A stretch of 36,443 nucleotides of DNA from Rhodocyclales bacterium (GCA_016215645.1 JACRIX010000057.1:1-36443); one strand, 5' to 3'; positions 15,803-28,174 are shown, counted from the first letter of the stretch. A program made the numbers and translations. Notes: a model not told the origin generated them from the sequence alone.

Positions 15803-16574
15803 GGAAGCCCTCGACCAGACGCAGGAAAGCCGCGGGCTGTTCGATGCACGAAAGGTGGGATGCCTTGGACAGCACTTCCATTCGGGCGCCGGGTATTTTC
15901 GCGGCGATGACTTCGCTCATCGCCGGCGGCGTGCCGGGATCGTCGGCGCCGGCGATCACCAGTGTGGGACTGCGGATGGCACCGATTTTCTCCGTGATGT
16001 CGAGCGCACGGATGGCGCTGGCACAGCCGATGTAGCCGGCCGCCGGCGTGTCGGCGATCAGCGTGGCAATGCGTGCCGCCTCGTCCGGCCGGGTGCTGCG
16101 GAATCCGGGAGTGAACCAGCGCCCCAGCGTGCCCTCGACCAGCCCCGCGCAACCCTGGCGGCGGGCGATGGCGATGCGTTCCTCCCACAGTGGCGCGGCC
16201 TCGGGCGGGATGCGGCTGGTGGAGTTGGCGATCACCAGCTTGTCCAGTCGCGCGGGGTGGGCCAGTGCGAGGTGCTGCCCGATCATGCCGCCCATCGAGA
16301 GGCCGACGAAATGCGTGCGTTCGATGTTCAGCGCGTCGAGCAGGCCGACCACGTCGCCGACCAGCTGGTCGAAGCGGTAGGCGCCCTCCGGAGCGCTGGA
16401 TTGGCCGTGGCCGCGCGTGTCGTAGCGCAGTACCGTGAACGTCGGCGCCAGTGACACGGCGAGCGCGTCCCACATCGTCAGGTTGCAGCTCAGGGAATGC
16501 GACAGGGTGACCCAGGGACCGCTGCCGTGTATCTCGTAGTGGATGGTGATGCCATTGGCGTCGATCATACTCAT
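15792..16574 (-). CDS. pcaD: Alpha/beta hydrolase, 3-oxoadipate enol-lactonase-like
   Basis: 260 residues. The pattern is that of 3-oxoadipate enol-lactonase, which hydrolyses the enol-lactone in the beta-ketoadipate pathway: SHSLSCNLTMWD, LRYDTRGHG, nucleophile S93 in GLSMGGM, the acidic residue in AGADDPGTPP, and the histidine in KASHLSCIEQP. No other pca or catechol-pathway gene is nearby, so the substrate may differ and the symbol is tentative. The ATG at 16574 overlaps the stop codon of the helicase gene (TGATG) with GGAGG at good spacing. An ATG two codons downstream is the alternative. Translational coupling to the helicase is likely positional rather than functional. Confidence 0.85.
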   Translation of the reverse strand: MSMIDANGITIHYEIHGSGPWVTLSHSLSCNLTMWDALAVSLAPTFTVLRYDTRGHGQSSAPEGAYRFDQLVGDVVGLLDALNIERTHFVGLSMGGMIGQHLALAHPARLDKLVIANSTSRIPPEAAPLWEERIAIARRQGCAGLVEGTLGRWFTPGFRSTRPDEAARIATLIADTPAAGYIGCASAIRALDITEKIGAIRSPTLVIAGADDPGTPPAMSEVIAAKIPGARMEVLSKASHLSCIEQPAAFLRLVEGFLRS

Positions 16575-18838
16575 CAGGCTGCCTCCAGTTTGGCGACGGA
16601 AAGCGCCAGCCACTTGATGCCGGCGGCGCCGAAATTGACTTGCACTCGCGCGTCACTGCCGCCACCCTCGGCATGGATGATGACGCCGAGGCCGAACTTG
16701 GCATGGACCACGCTCTGACCGATGCGGAAGCCGCCGCCGCGCTGTGACTCGCTACGGCGCGGTGTTGCCGCGAAGCCTGGCGCGGCGTTGTAGGCGAAGG
16801 CGGTAGCATCCGCGACCTGGAAGCCGTTCTTGCCCGCCCGCGGCGTCAGCCATTTGACGAGTTCCTCGGGGACTTCGTCGAGGAAGCGCGAGGGCAGGTT
16901 GTAGCGCGTCTGGCCGTGCAGCATGCGGGTCTGGGCGAAGCAGAGGTAGAGCCGCTGGCGCGCCCGCGTCACCGCGACGTACATCAGGCGCCGCTCTTCT
17001 TCGAGGCCCTTGTCTTCGAGCAGCGAGTTCTCGTGCGGGAAGAGGCCTTCTTCCAGGCCGCAGATGAAGACCATGTTGAACTCCAGGCCCTTGGCCGAAT
17101 GCACCGTCATCAGCTGCAGCGCGTCGTCGCCCTCGCCGGCCTGGTGTTCGCCGGCTTCGAGCGAGGCGTGGGCCAGGAACGAGGCCAGGTCGGCGCGCAG
17201 TTCTCCGGTTGCTTCTCCTTCGGTGCCGACCGTGCCTTCCTCGGCGACGAAGCTGGCGGCCGCGTTGACCAGTTCGTCGAGGTTGGCCAGGCGCTCCTGG
17301 CCTTCCTTCTCGTTGCGGAAATGCTCGCTCAGTCCCGAGAGGTCGAGCACATGCTCGACCAGTTCCTGCAACGGCAGGTGGGCCGCCTCGCGCAGCCGGA
17401 CGATCAGGTCGGCAAAGGCGGCCAGCTTGACGCCGCCGGCGCCGGCAACGCGCGGGATCGCGGCATGCAGGCTGCTGCCCTGGGCCTTGGCGGCGTCCTG
17501 CAGGTTTTCCAGGCTGCGCGCGCCGATGCCGCGGGTGGGGAAATTCACCACCCGCGAAAACGCGGTGTCGTCGTTGGCGTTGGCGATCAGGCGCAGGTAG
17601 GCCAGCGCGTGCTTGATCTCGGCACGCTCGAAGAAGCGCAGGCCGCCATACACGCGGTAAGGCAGGCCGGCATTGAACAGCGCGTGTTCCAGTGCGCGGC
17701 TTTGCGCATTGCTGCGGTAGAGCAGGGCGATCTCGGCGCGGGCATGGCCGTCGCGCGACAGCGCCTTGACCTCTTCGACGATGAAACGCGCCTCGTCGCC
17801 CTCGCCATAGGATTCGTGCACCCGGATCGGCTCGCCGGCGCCGGCCTCGGTCCACAGGTTCTTGCCCAAACGCTGCGGATTGTTCTTGATGATGGCGTTG
17901 GCGGCGTCAAGGATGTTGCCGTGCGAGCGGTAGTTCTGCTCCAGGCGGATCAGGTTCGTGACGTGAAACTCGCGCTCGAAGTCGCGCATATTGCCGACGT
18001 CGGCGCCACGGAAGGCGTAGATGCTCTGGTCATCGTCACCGACGCAGAACATGCTGGCGCCCTTCGGCGCCCCCAGATAGTCGCCCCCTTCCGCGGGAAG
18101 GGGGTTGGGGGGAAGGCCCACTCTATTTGAACTGCCTGCAAGAAGCTTGAGCCAAGCGTATTGCAGGCAGTTGGTGTCCTGGAACTCATCCACCAGAACA
18201 TGCCGGAAGCGCTCCTGGTAGTGGCGGCGCAGCGGCTCGTTGCGTTCCAGCAGCTCGTAGCAGCGCAGCAGCAATTCGGCGAAATCGACCACGCCCTCGC
18301 GCTGGCACTGCGCCTCGTAGGCCTCGTAAAGCTCAACGCGCTTCCTCGCCCAATCGTCCCAGGCTTCCACGGCTGCCGGGCGCAGGCCCTGTTCCTTCTG
18401 CGCATTGATGAAATGGCAGAGTTCGCGCGGCGGGTACTTCTCGTCATCGACGTTGAGCGTCTTCAGCAGGCGCTTGACGGCGGCCTGCTGGTCGCCGGAA
18501 TCGAGGATCTGGAACAGTTGCGGCAGGCCGGCGTCGCGATGGTGGGCGCGCAGCAGGCGGTTGCACAGGCCGTGGAAGGTGCCGATCCACATGCCTTTGA
18601 CGTTGATCGGCAGCATCGCGGCCAGCCGGGTCAGCATCTCCTTGGCCGCCTTGTTGGTGAAGGTCACGGCAAGGATACCCGGCGGCGCCACCTGGCCGGT
18701 GGAGATCAGCCAGGCGATGCGGGTGGTCAGCACCCGGGTCTTGCCCGAGCCGGCGCCAGCCAGGATCAGGGCGTGTTGCGGTGGCAGGGTGACGGCGGCC
18801 AGCTGCGGTTCGTTGAGGTGCTCGAGAAGGGGATTCAT
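16574..18838 (-). CDS. uvrD: UvrD/PcrA-type superfamily 1 DNA helicase with in-frame insertion
   Basis: 754 residues. 3'-5' DNA helicase expected in nucleotide excision and mismatch repair and in clearing of recombination intermediates. The SF1A motifs are present: Walker A AGAGSGKT (27-34), motif Ia VTFTNKAAKEM, motif II DEFQDT, motif III VGDDDQSIYAFRGAD, motif IV NYRSH, motif V TVHSAKGLEF and motif VI VAVTRARQRLYL. The C-terminal Tudor-like segment (GQSVVHAKFGLGVI) matches the RNA-polymerase-binding end of PcrA/UvrD. Residues 236-262, between LKLLAG and motif III, form a Pro/Gly-rich stretch where other UvrD proteins have about five residues. Its DNA is strongly palindromic (see the repeat feature). 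The ATG at 18838 is preceded by a perfect TATAAT box. Confidence 0.95.
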   Translation of the reverse strand: MNPLLEHLNEPQLAAVTLPPQHALILAGAGSGKTRVLTTRIAWLISTGQVAPPGILAVTFTNKAAKEMLTRLAAMLPINVKGMWIGTFHGLCNRLLRAHHRDAGLPQLFQILDSGDQQAAVKRLLKTLNVDDEKYPPRELCHFINAQKEQGLRPAAVEAWDDWARKRVELYEAYEAQCQREGVVDFAELLLRCYELLERNEPLRRHYQERFRHVLVDEFQDTNCLQYAWLKLLAGSSNRVGLPPNPLPAEGGDYLGAPKGASMFCVGDDDQSIYAFRGADVGNMRDFEREFHVTNLIRLEQNYRSHGNILDAANAIIKNNPQRLGKNLWTEAGAGEPIRVHESYGEGDEARFIVEEVKALSRDGHARAEIALLYRSNAQSRALEHALFNAGLPYRVYGGLRFFERAEIKHALAYLRLIANANDDTAFSRVVNFPTRGIGARSLENLQDAAKAQGSSLHAAIPRVAGAGGVKLAAFADLIVRLREAAHLPLQELVEHVLDLSGLSEHFRNEKEGQERLANLDELVNAAASFVAEEGTVGTEGEATGELRADLASFLAHASLEAGEHQAGEGDDALQLMTVHSAKGLEFNMVFICGLEEGLFPHENSLLEDKGLEEERRLMYVAVTRARQRLYLCFAQTRMLHGQTRYNLPSRFLDEVPEELVKWLTPRAGKNGFQVADATAFAYNAAPGFAATPRRSESQRGGGFRIGQSVVHAKFGLGVIIHAEGGGSDARVQVNFGAAGIKWLALSVAKLEAA
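18053..18133. repeat. Palindromic element inserted in frame in the helicase gene
   Basis: Within the helicase gene, 18084-18104 is a perfect inverted repeat: 9-base arms CCCCCTTCC/GGAAGGGGG around GCG. It is followed by the G-run stretch GGTTGGGGGG, and a second small palindrome (GGCGCC twice, around 18057-18072) is nearby. The coding effect is the 27-residue stretch S236-S262, about 22 longer than normal. The make-up is that of dispersed intergenic palindromes common in GC-rich proteobacteria. No second copy is seen in this window, so the repeat-family status is inferred. Confidence 0.6.
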
Positions 18839-18864
18839 GGTTCCGGCTGGCAGGCAGAGCGCCG

Positions 18865-18870
18865 ATTATA
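18865..18870 (-). promoter_or_regulatory. -10 box of the helicase gene
   Basis: A perfect TATAAT on the minus strand, 27-32 bases before the ATG at 18838. The -35 region is poor, so the match rests on the -10 box. Confidence 0.5.
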
Positions 18871-18951
18871 TCGGTGGGGTTGGGACGGTCGCCCGCAGTA
18901 AGCGCTAACCGCGCAGGCAAAAACCCCCGTTTGGGAGCAAGCGAACAAATA

Positions 18952-19030
18952 TTGCAATGCAGCAAAAAACCTTGAACTTAGAGTACTCCGCCCATATCAA
19001 ATCGGTAGAATCCATCATGCTGCAATGCAA
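18952..19030. repeat. Inverted TGC/GCA boxes upstream of the gene at 19099
   Basis: TTGCAATGCAGCA (18952-18964) and TGCTGCAATGCAA (19018-19030) are inverted copies with one mismatch out of 13. They flank an unusually AT-rich stretch that holds a possible promoter (TTGAAC at 18972, TATCAA at 18995, 17-base spacer). This has the look of a regulator-binding pair around a promoter. The regulator is unknown. Confidence 0.5.
18972..19000 (+). promoter_or_regulatory. Possible promoter of the gene at 19099
   Basis: TTGAAC (18972-18977, 4/6) and TATCAA (18995-19000, 4/6) have a 17-base spacer inside the AT-rich block. TAGAAT at 19006-19011 is an alternative -10 box without a partner. The resulting leader would be about 90 bases and contains the hairpin at 19049-19079. 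Confidence 0.35.
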
Positions 19031-19048
19031 CACATTGTGTGCAAGCAG

Positions 19049-19079
19049 GGCCGTCCCGGTTCACGAGACCGGGAAGGCC
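19049..19079 (+). promoter_or_regulatory. Leader hairpin just ahead of the ribosome site of the gene at 19099
   Basis: GGCC-GT-CCCGGT, loop TCACGAG, ACCGGG-AA-GGCC form a stem of 6 plus 4 pairs with a small internal loop. It ends about 8 bases before AAGGAG. It could shield the ribosome site or stabilise the message. There is no T-run, so it is not a terminator. Confidence 0.45.
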
Positions 19080-19098
19080 CGACCCCAAGGAGAACACC

Positions 19099-19452
19099 AT
19101 GAAAACCACACCCAAGACACCGAAAATACTGCCCTGGCTGGCGCGAAAGGCCGGCATCAGCGACGCTCGCGCCGAGACGCTATGGCATGAGGCCGAGCAC
19201 TGGGCCGCCAGGCAGGCCAAGCCGGGTTCCTCGTCCTATTTCAAACTGGCCGTCGATCGCCTGTTGCACCTGGCCGCGGCGGAATCCCTGCGTGCCGACG
19301 CCGCATCCTTCGGCTGGCGGCCGTGGGCGCGCACCCAGGCGAAATTCTGGGCGGTTTCGATGCAAGTGATGCATGAGGCCTCGGCGCTGAACGCACGTGG
19401 CTGGCGCTTGGTCGATACAGTGACCCGCCGGGGCCAGCAACTGCTGGGCTGA
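19099..19452 (+). CDS. Small soluble protein of unknown function
   Basis: 117 residues, with ATG after AAGGAG at good spacing. There is no signal peptide, no membrane helix and no cysteine. The protein is mostly helical and rich in Ala, Arg and Trp (five or more tryptophans, for example in LPWLARKAG, LWHEAEHWAARQA and FGWRPWARTQAKFW). I do not recognise a domain. The strong ribosome site, a plausible promoter inside inverted TGC/GCA boxes, and a structured leader indicate a really expressed and perhaps regulated gene. It stands alone between the divergent helicase gene and the convergent FecR-SPOR gene. Confidence 0.75.
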   Translation: MKTTPKTPKILPWLARKAGISDARAETLWHEAEHWAARQAKPGSSSYFKLAVDRLLHLAAAESLRADAASFGWRPWARTQAKFWAVSMQVMHEASALNARGWRLVDTVTRRGQQLLG

Positions 19453-19460
19453 GCGCTGAC

Positions 19461-23047
<3,587 letters not shown>

Positions 23048-23064
23048 CCGTCCGGGGAGCTGAA

Positions 23065-23640
23065 ATGCGCGCCATCAAACTTGTTCTGATCCTCATGCTG
23101 ACGGGCTTGCTCGCCGCCTGCGGCTTCAAGCTGCGTGGCAGCGCCGAATTGCCGGGTTACAAGCTGCCGTTTGCGACCATTGCACTGGGCCTGGATCAAA
23201 CGTCGGAGTTCCATGCCCATCTCAAGCGCACCATCGAGGCGTCGTCGCCGGGCACGCGTGTGGTCGCCGACGCCAAGGACGCCGAGGCCGTGCTGTCGGT
23301 GATCGCCGACCGCAGCGAAAAGCTGATCCTTTCCCTCAACGCCGCCGGCCGCGCACGCGAGTACCAGCTGGTCAGGACTTTCAGTTTCCGAGTCCATGGC
23401 CAGGCGCCTGCGACGACGGCCCCTCAGCCGAAATACAGCGACGCTCTGGCAACCGGGCCGATCGAATACCTTCCGCCCAGCACCATCGCCCTGCGCCGGG
23501 ATATCACGTTCAGCGATGACCTGGTGCTGTCCAAGGAGTCGGAAGAAATCCTGCTCTGGCGCGACATCCAGGGTGATCTGGTGCAGCAGCTGATGCGCCG
23601 CCTGGCGGCGGCGAAGCTGCAAGCCGTCAAGACCGAGTAA
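23065..23640 (+). CDS. lptE: LPS-assembly lipoprotein LptE
   Basis: 191 residues. A lipoprotein signal peptide ends in the lipobox LLAAC (Cys at residue 19) followed by GFKLRG, the hallmark of LptE. As an outer-membrane lipoprotein it plugs and helps assemble LptD, the translocon that inserts lipopolysaccharide. It starts 17 bases after leuS with GGGGAG before the ATG, and holA begins three bases after its stop, so the operon is tight. Length and gene order agree with the betaproteobacterial leuS-lptE-holA arrangement. Sequence conservation in this family is low, so the lipobox, the GFxLRG motif and the position carry the call. Confidence 0.93.
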   Translation: MRAIKLVLILMLTGLLAACGFKLRGSAELPGYKLPFATIALGLDQTSEFHAHLKRTIEASSPGTRVVADAKDAEAVLSVIADRSEKLILSLNAAGRAREYQLVRTFSFRVHGQAPATTAPQPKYSDALATGPIEYLPPSTIALRRDITFSDDLVLSKESEEILLWRDIQGDLVQQLMRRLAAAKLQAVKTE

Positions 23641-23643
23641 GCC

Positions 23644-24546
23644 GTGCTGCTGCGGCCCGAGCAGCTCGCGGCGCACCTCGACAAGCCGCTGGCGCCACTG
23701 TATTTCCTGCACGGCGACGAGCCGCTGCTGGTGATCGAGGCCGGCGACGCGATCCGTGCCGCTGCCCGCAAGCAGGGCTTCGAAGAACGCGAGGTGATCG
23801 TCGTCGGCACCGGCTTCAAGTGGGACGAGCTTTTTCTTGCGGCCGGCAACATGTCGCTGTTCGGCGGTTCCAAGCTGGTCGACCTGCGCATCCCATCCGG
23901 CAAGCCGGGGCGCGAGGGCAGCGAGGCGCTGCAGCGCTACATCGGTACCACGGGTGCAATGGGGCCGGGCATCGTCACCTTGATCACCCTGCCCGAGCTC
24001 GACTGGCAAGCCAAAAAGGCATCCTGGGTCACGGCGCTGTCCAATGCCGGGGTTGCCATCGAATGCAATGCGCCGCCGCTGGCGCGCCTGCCGCAATGGA
24101 TTGCCGAGCGCCTGGCGCGCCAGCAGCAGACAGCGCCCCGGCCGGCGCTGGAATTCATCGCCGCCCATGTCGAGGGCAACCTGCTCGCCGCCCACCAGGA
24201 AATCCAGAAGCTCGGCCTGCTGCATCCGCCCGGTGAAATCAGCCTGGAACAGGTCGAGGCGGCGGTGCTTAATGTTGCCCGTTACGATGTCTCGGATCTG
24301 CGCGATGCCTTGAAGAACCGCGACACGGTGCGTGCCGTGCGCACCCTCGAAGGCCTGCGGGGCGAGGATGCGGCGCCGCCGCTGGTGCTCTGGGCGCTGG
24401 CCACCGAGGCGCGCGCCGTTGCCGCTCGCGCGGGCCTCTTGCACGCGGCGAAGATAGACCGCATGATCAAGGGGTTGGCAAGAGGCGATGTGTGGGACGA
24501 GTTTCTGCAACTGGCCTTGCGCCTGACGCAGCCGAGGACAAGGTAA
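23644..24546 (+). CDS. holA: DNA polymerase III delta subunit, apparently shortened in domain III
   Basis: 300 residues starting with GTG at 23644. Delta opens the beta sliding clamp as part of the clamp loader. The N-terminal clamp-binding region is intact ([34 protein letters not shown]). The AAA-like middle is present ([26 protein letters not shown]). The usual length is about 340. Here the reading goes directly from [18 protein letters not shown] to [20 protein letters not shown]. In relatives about 40-45 residues of the C-terminal collar domain (the segment around the 'RVWG..R' helices) separate these parts. The frame is not broken. The stop overlaps the proA start (TAATG). Confidence 0.9.
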   Translation: MLLRPEQLAAHLDKPLAPLYFLHGDEPLLVIEAGDAIRAAARKQGFEEREVIVVGTGFKWDELFLAAGNMSLFGGSKLVDLRIPSGKPGREGSEALQRYIGTTGAMGPGIVTLITLPELDWQAKKASWVTALSNAGVAIECNAPPLARLPQWIAERLARQQQTAPRPALEFIAAHVEGNLLAAHQEIQKLGLLHPPGEISLEQVEAAVLNVARYDVSDLRDALKNRDTVRAVRTLEGLRGEDAAPPLVLWALATEARAVAARAGLLHAAKIDRMIKGLARGDVWDEFLQLALRLTQPRTR

Positions 24547-25802
24547 TGGACGTAAAGGACTACATGCAGCAGTTGGGCCGCCAGGCACGCGAGGCCTCGC
24601 GTGCCACGGCACGCGCATCGACAGCGGCCAAGAACACCGCCTTGCTGGCGATGGCCGCGGCGATTCGCGCGCGCGGCGCCGAACTTCTCGCGGCCAACGC
24701 CGCCGATGTCGCCGAGGCCCGCGCCAACGGCCTGGACGCGGCCATGATCGACCGCCTTCTGCTTTCCGAGAAGAGCATCGAAGCCATGGCCCAGGGCGTC
24801 GAACAGGTCGCCACCCTGCCCGATCCGATCGGCGAGATCAGCGACATGAAGCGCCGTCCCTCCGGCATCCAGGTCGGCAGGATGCGCGTGCCGCTGGGCG
24901 TGGTCGGCATCATTTACGAGGCGCGGCCCAACGTCACCGCCGACGCCGCGGCGCTGTGCCTGAAATCCGGTAATGCCGCCATACTGCGCGGCGGCAAGGA
25001 AGCCCTGCGTGCCAACCAGGCCATCGCCGCCTGCGTGCGCGAGGGCCTCGCCGCCGCCGGCCTGCCCGAGACGGCGGTGCAAGTGGTCGAGACCACCGAT
25101 CGCGAAGCGGTCAGCCACCTGGTCGCCATGCCCGAGTACGTCGATGTCATCGTGCCGCGCGGCGGCAAGGGCCTGATCGAGCGCGTCTCGAAGGATGCCA
25201 AGGTGCCGGTGATCAAGCACCTCGACGGCAACTGCCATGTCTACGTCGACGCGTTCGCCGATCCGGACAAGGCGCTGCACATCCTCGAAAACGCCAAGAC
25301 CCAGCGCCTGGGCACCTGCAACACCGCCGAGTCGCTGCTGATCGCGCGTCCGGTCGCCGTGTCGCTGGCGCCGACTCTTTGCGCCATGCTTACCGCCAAG
25401 GGCGTCGAGATCCGCGGCTGCGCCGAGACGATGAAACTGGTGCCGCAGGCGATCGCCGCGACCGAGGAGGACTGGTACACCGAGTATCTCGCCCCAATCA
25501 TCTCGGTCAAGGTCGTCGCTGATGTGGACGAGGCCGTCGCCCACATCAACAAGTACTCGTCGGCCCATACCGATGCCATCGTCACCGAAAACTACACCCA
25601 TGCCATGCGCTTCCTGCGCGAGGTGGATTCGGCGTCCGTCATGGTCAATGCCTCGACGCGCTTTGCCGACGGCTTCGAGTTCGGCCTCGGTGCCGAGATC
25701 GGGATTTCCACCGACAAGTTCCACGCCCGCGGGCCGGTGGGCCTCGAAGGGCTCACCTCGCTGAAATGGATCGTGCTGGGGAACGGCGAGGTCCGCAGCT
25801 AG
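24546..25802 (+). CDS. proA: Gamma-glutamyl phosphate reductase
   Basis: Reduces gamma-glutamyl phosphate to glutamate semialdehyde with NADPH in proline biosynthesis. 418 residues, the family's normal length. The aldehyde-dehydrogenase fold shows [45 protein letters not shown], the catalytic Cys258 in [11 protein letters not shown], and the C-terminal [26 protein letters not shown] signature (given here in pieces: [17 protein letters not shown]). The ATG at 24546 overlaps the holA stop by one base, so the two are translationally coupled. It is the last gene of the leuS operon. proB is not in the window. The stop overlaps the convergent membrane-protein gene by four bases. Confidence 0.97.
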   Translation: MDVKDYMQQLGRQAREASRATARASTAAKNTALLAMAAAIRARGAELLAANAADVAEARANGLDAAMIDRLLLSEKSIEAMAQGVEQVATLPDPIGEISDMKRRPSGIQVGRMRVPLGVVGIIYEARPNVTADAAALCLKSGNAAILRGGKEALRANQAIAACVREGLAAAGLPETAVQVVETTDREAVSHLVAMPEYVDVIVPRGGKGLIERVSKDAKVPVIKHLDGNCHVYVDAFADPDKALHILENAKTQRLGTCNTAESLLIARPVAVSLAPTLCAMLTAKGVEIRGCAETMKLVPQAIAATEEDWYTEYLAPIISVKVVADVDEAVAHINKYSSAHTDAIVTENYTHAMRFLREVDSASVMVNASTRFADGFEFGLGAEIGISTDKFHARGPVGLEGLTSLKWIVLGNGEVRS

Positions 25803-26749
25803 GACTTCGGCTGCGCGCTCAGCCAGGCACGACGCACGCCCCAGGCATAGACCAGCGCCAGCAGCGCCATGCAGACGAGGCAGGCAAGGATGTGGCGGTT
25901 CACCAGCGCCGCCTCGCTCCAGCCGAATTCGTTGACCAGCCGTAGCGCATCGGACTCCATGCCATTGTCGCGGGTGGTGAAGGGGATCTCGCTCGGGTCG
26001 CGGCGCGCCAGCCACCAGGTGGCATTGATGTCCACGAAGGCGCCGGCACCGATGGCGACGAAGCCCCAGCGCAGGCTGCCCTTGTAGAGCTGGGTCGCCT
26101 TGCCGAAGAAGAAGCTGCCCATCAGCAGGATCGCCAGCACCATTCCGACGCCGTCGCCGCCGAAGGTGATCAGCGAGCGCGCCGTGTGTTCCCTGATGCC
26201 CAGGGTCAGGATGCCTTGCAGCAACAGCACCACACCGCCCGCCGTCAGGAGCGTGCGGCTTTCGAGTTGCCAGCCGCGATACAGCGTCCAGGCCACGGCG
26301 GCGAACACCGCCGCCGGCGCGACGAAGCCGCGCTCTTCCATGGTGATCGTGACCCACACCGTGGGTATCGCGCCGAAGCCGCAGAGCCAGGCCGTGACCG
26401 CGTGGCCGAGTTCATGCACCGGCATGGTAAACACCAGGCGCTGCACGAAGCGACCCCACTCCATCGATTGGAAAACAATGGCGATCAACAGCATGGCCGG
26501 AATCGCGGCGGCACTGAACCAGAACTCGGTTTGCGGGTCGTCGATCGCCTGACGGTCGTCGAGTTCCGCTTCCCCGGCGATGAAGATTTGCGCGTCGGCC
26601 GCTTCTTCGGCGGATGCGGCGACAACGGCGACCTCGGCGCGACCGTGCTTCTTGATGGCTTCGGCCTTGGCGTAGTTGGCGCCGCAGCGCGGGCAGTCCG
26701 GCCCCTCCTTGCGCGGGGCTTCGCACCAGGGGCAGGTGGCGGCGTCCAT
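25799..26749 (-). CDS. Membrane protein with zinc ribbon and HELGH motif (site-2-protease/M50-like)
   Basis: 316 residues. An N-terminal zinc ribbon (C6, C9, C19, C22 in CPWC and CPRCGANY) is followed by an acidic linker to about residue 75. Several transmembrane segments come next. H112-H116 is HELGH in [18 protein letters not shown], inside or next to a hydrophobic segment, as in M50 intramembrane metalloproteases. D199-G200 ([11 protein letters not shown]), in a later hydrophobic segment, could be the third metal ligand, although the full M50 NxxPxPxxDG motif is not present. Protease activity is inferred and could be lost. There is a 17-base gap from its stop region to no same-strand partner; the DUF4139 gene lies downstream on this strand's upstream side at 26768. 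Confidence 0.75.
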   Translation of the reverse strand: MDAATCPWCEAPRKEGPDCPRCGANYAKAEAIKKHGRAEVAVVAASAEEAADAQIFIAGEAELDDRQAIDDPQTEFWFSAAAIPAMLLIAIVFQSMEWGRFVQRLVFTMPVHELGHAVTAWLCGFGAIPTVWVTITMEERGFVAPAAVFAAVAWTLYRGWQLESRTLLTAGGVVLLLQGILTLGIREHTARSLITFGGDGVGMVLAILLMGSFFFGKATQLYKGSLRWGFVAIGAGAFVDINATWWLARRDPSEIPFTTRDNGMESDALRLVNEFGWSEAALVNRHILACLVCMALLALVYAWGVRRAWLSAQPKS

Positions 26750-26767
26750 GGCTTTACCGGCGCGCGA

Positions 26768-28174
26768 TCACCACTTCACGCGCACCGTGTACTCCAGCAC
26801 CGTCTTGTCGCCGGGCGGCACCGTCACGTTCCAGGAGGCGATACGCGCCGAGTCCTTGGAGTGCTTCTGCGACTCCTGCACCATCTCCCAGTCGCCGGGC
26901 ATCGGCTCCTGCACGCGCACGCTGACCGCCTCGTCCTTGGCGTTGCGCAGATCGATGCGCCAGGACGATTCCGTGAGGTTGTCGGCGACGCGTTTGTAAT
27001 TCGTCTGCTTGCGCTCGGCGGTGATGTCGAAGGCTTCGCCCAGGCGTAGCTTGAGCTTCTCGTTCTTCGCCGTGTGCTCGATGCGGTCTTCGCCGACGAA
27101 CTGCGCCGCGCCCTTGCTGTCCTTCGCATACACGCGGACGATGCCGGCCGGCAGCGGCTTGCCGAGTTGCCCGCCCTTGTTTTCGAATTCAAGGAAGACA
27201 GCGGGCTTGAGCTTCTGCCCGATCTGTCCGTAGCGCTCGCGGTAGTAGTACTCGTTGCCGGCCAGCAGGTACTCGCGGCGCACCGGCACGGCGCTGGCGG
27301 AAAGCAGGGCGAGCTGCTTGGTCTGGTTGTCGGCGATGCTGGTTGGGCGCTCGAAGCTGTAGAGGTGGTAGTCCATCAGCGCCTCCTGCGTCGCCTCGGC
27401 GACCTTGGCGCGCGCGGCGGCGGGTGCCGCCAGGAATTGGACGCGGCTGTCGGCCTGGCGCACGCGATTCACCGTGCCGGCCACCAGTTGCAGGGTGGTG
27501 TTGTCGAAACCGGCGCCGCTGCGGTTGGTCAGTGTGACCCAGCCGTTGAGGTCGAGGGCCTTGCCGTCGGCAGACAGGTTGGCGACGTAGTCGGCCTTCC
27601 ATGCCAGGCCCGAGGTCAGATAGGACAGTTCCACCGATTGTTTGCCGCCTGCGGCGTCGAGCAGCACCGAGAGCGTCGGGCGGTCGCGCAGGTTGGCCGG
27701 TACGCTGTCGAAGGCCAGGCGGCCGGGCACCCCGGTTTCGATGCGGTCGGCGAAGCGCAGCACAGTGCCCTGGCCGGCGGCCAGCACCGTGGCCGTCTCG
27801 CGTTTTTCGGCATCCGTGGTCGGGTGCGGGCGGATCACCGTGACCTGGCGGCCGACGTATTTCTCCAGCAGCTTCTGCGGCGTCAGCAGGTCGAAGTCGA
27901 AGTTCTGCTCGATCAGTTGCAAGGGCTGGCCGCTGGCGGCGCGCAGCAGCGCGGTTTCGGGGCGCATCTGTGCCGCCACCTCGCGCAGGGAAAGGCGGGT
28001 CAGTCCGGCGGGCAGGTCGAGCTTGCGACGCTCCTTCACCAGGGCCAGGTCGTCGTTGTAGACCGTTACCGCCACCGCCTCGCGGTCGGCGGCCGAGGAG
28101 GCGACGTCCCTGGCCGGCTCGGCGGCATGGGCGACGGTGGCGGCCAGCAGGCCGGCGGCGAGCAGAGGTTTCAT
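26768..28174 (-). CDS. Secreted DUF4139-domain protein
   Basis: 468 residues. Residues 1-17 are a signal peptide (MKPLLAAGLLAATVAHA), so the protein is periplasmic or outer-membrane associated. The bulk is the DUF4139-type beta-rich fold. VTVYNDDLALVKERRKLDLP near the start is the typical opening strand, and SYLTSGLAWKADYVANL, WVTLTNRSGAGFDNTTLQLV and RVKW at the C-terminus are typical later strands. No catalytic motif is recognised; function is unknown. The ATG at 28174 follows CGGAGAC. The frame continues about 190 codons upstream, but that part is antisense to the divergent gene and is rejected. It is followed on the same strand, 18 bases later, by the HELGH membrane protein gene, and the two may be co-transcribed. 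Confidence 0.88.
   Translation of the reverse strand: MKPLLAAGLLAATVAHAAEPARDVASSAADREAVAVTVYNDDLALVKERRKLDLPAGLTRLSLREVAAQMRPETALLRAASGQPLQLIEQNFDFDLLTPQKLLEKYVGRQVTVIRPHPTTDAEKRETATVLAAGQGTVLRFADRIETGVPGRLAFDSVPANLRDRPTLSVLLDAAGGKQSVELSYLTSGLAWKADYVANLSADGKALDLNGWVTLTNRSGAGFDNTTLQLVAGTVNRVRQADSRVQFLAAPAAARAKVAEATQEALMDYHLYSFERPTSIADNQTKQLALLSASAVPVRREYLLAGNEYYYRERYGQIGQKLKPAVFLEFENKGGQLGKPLPAGIVRVYAKDSKGAAQFVGEDRIEHTAKNEKLKLRLGEAFDITAERKQTNYKRVADNLTESSWRIDLRNAKDEAVSVRVQEPMPGDWEMVQESQKHSKDSARIASWNVTVPPGDKTVLEYTVRVKW

Noticed and set aside
18905-18945. Terminator between the divergent helicase gene and the gene at 19099
   Set aside because: A CCC/GGG pairing with an A-run is visible, but the stem is too short and no gene ends there.
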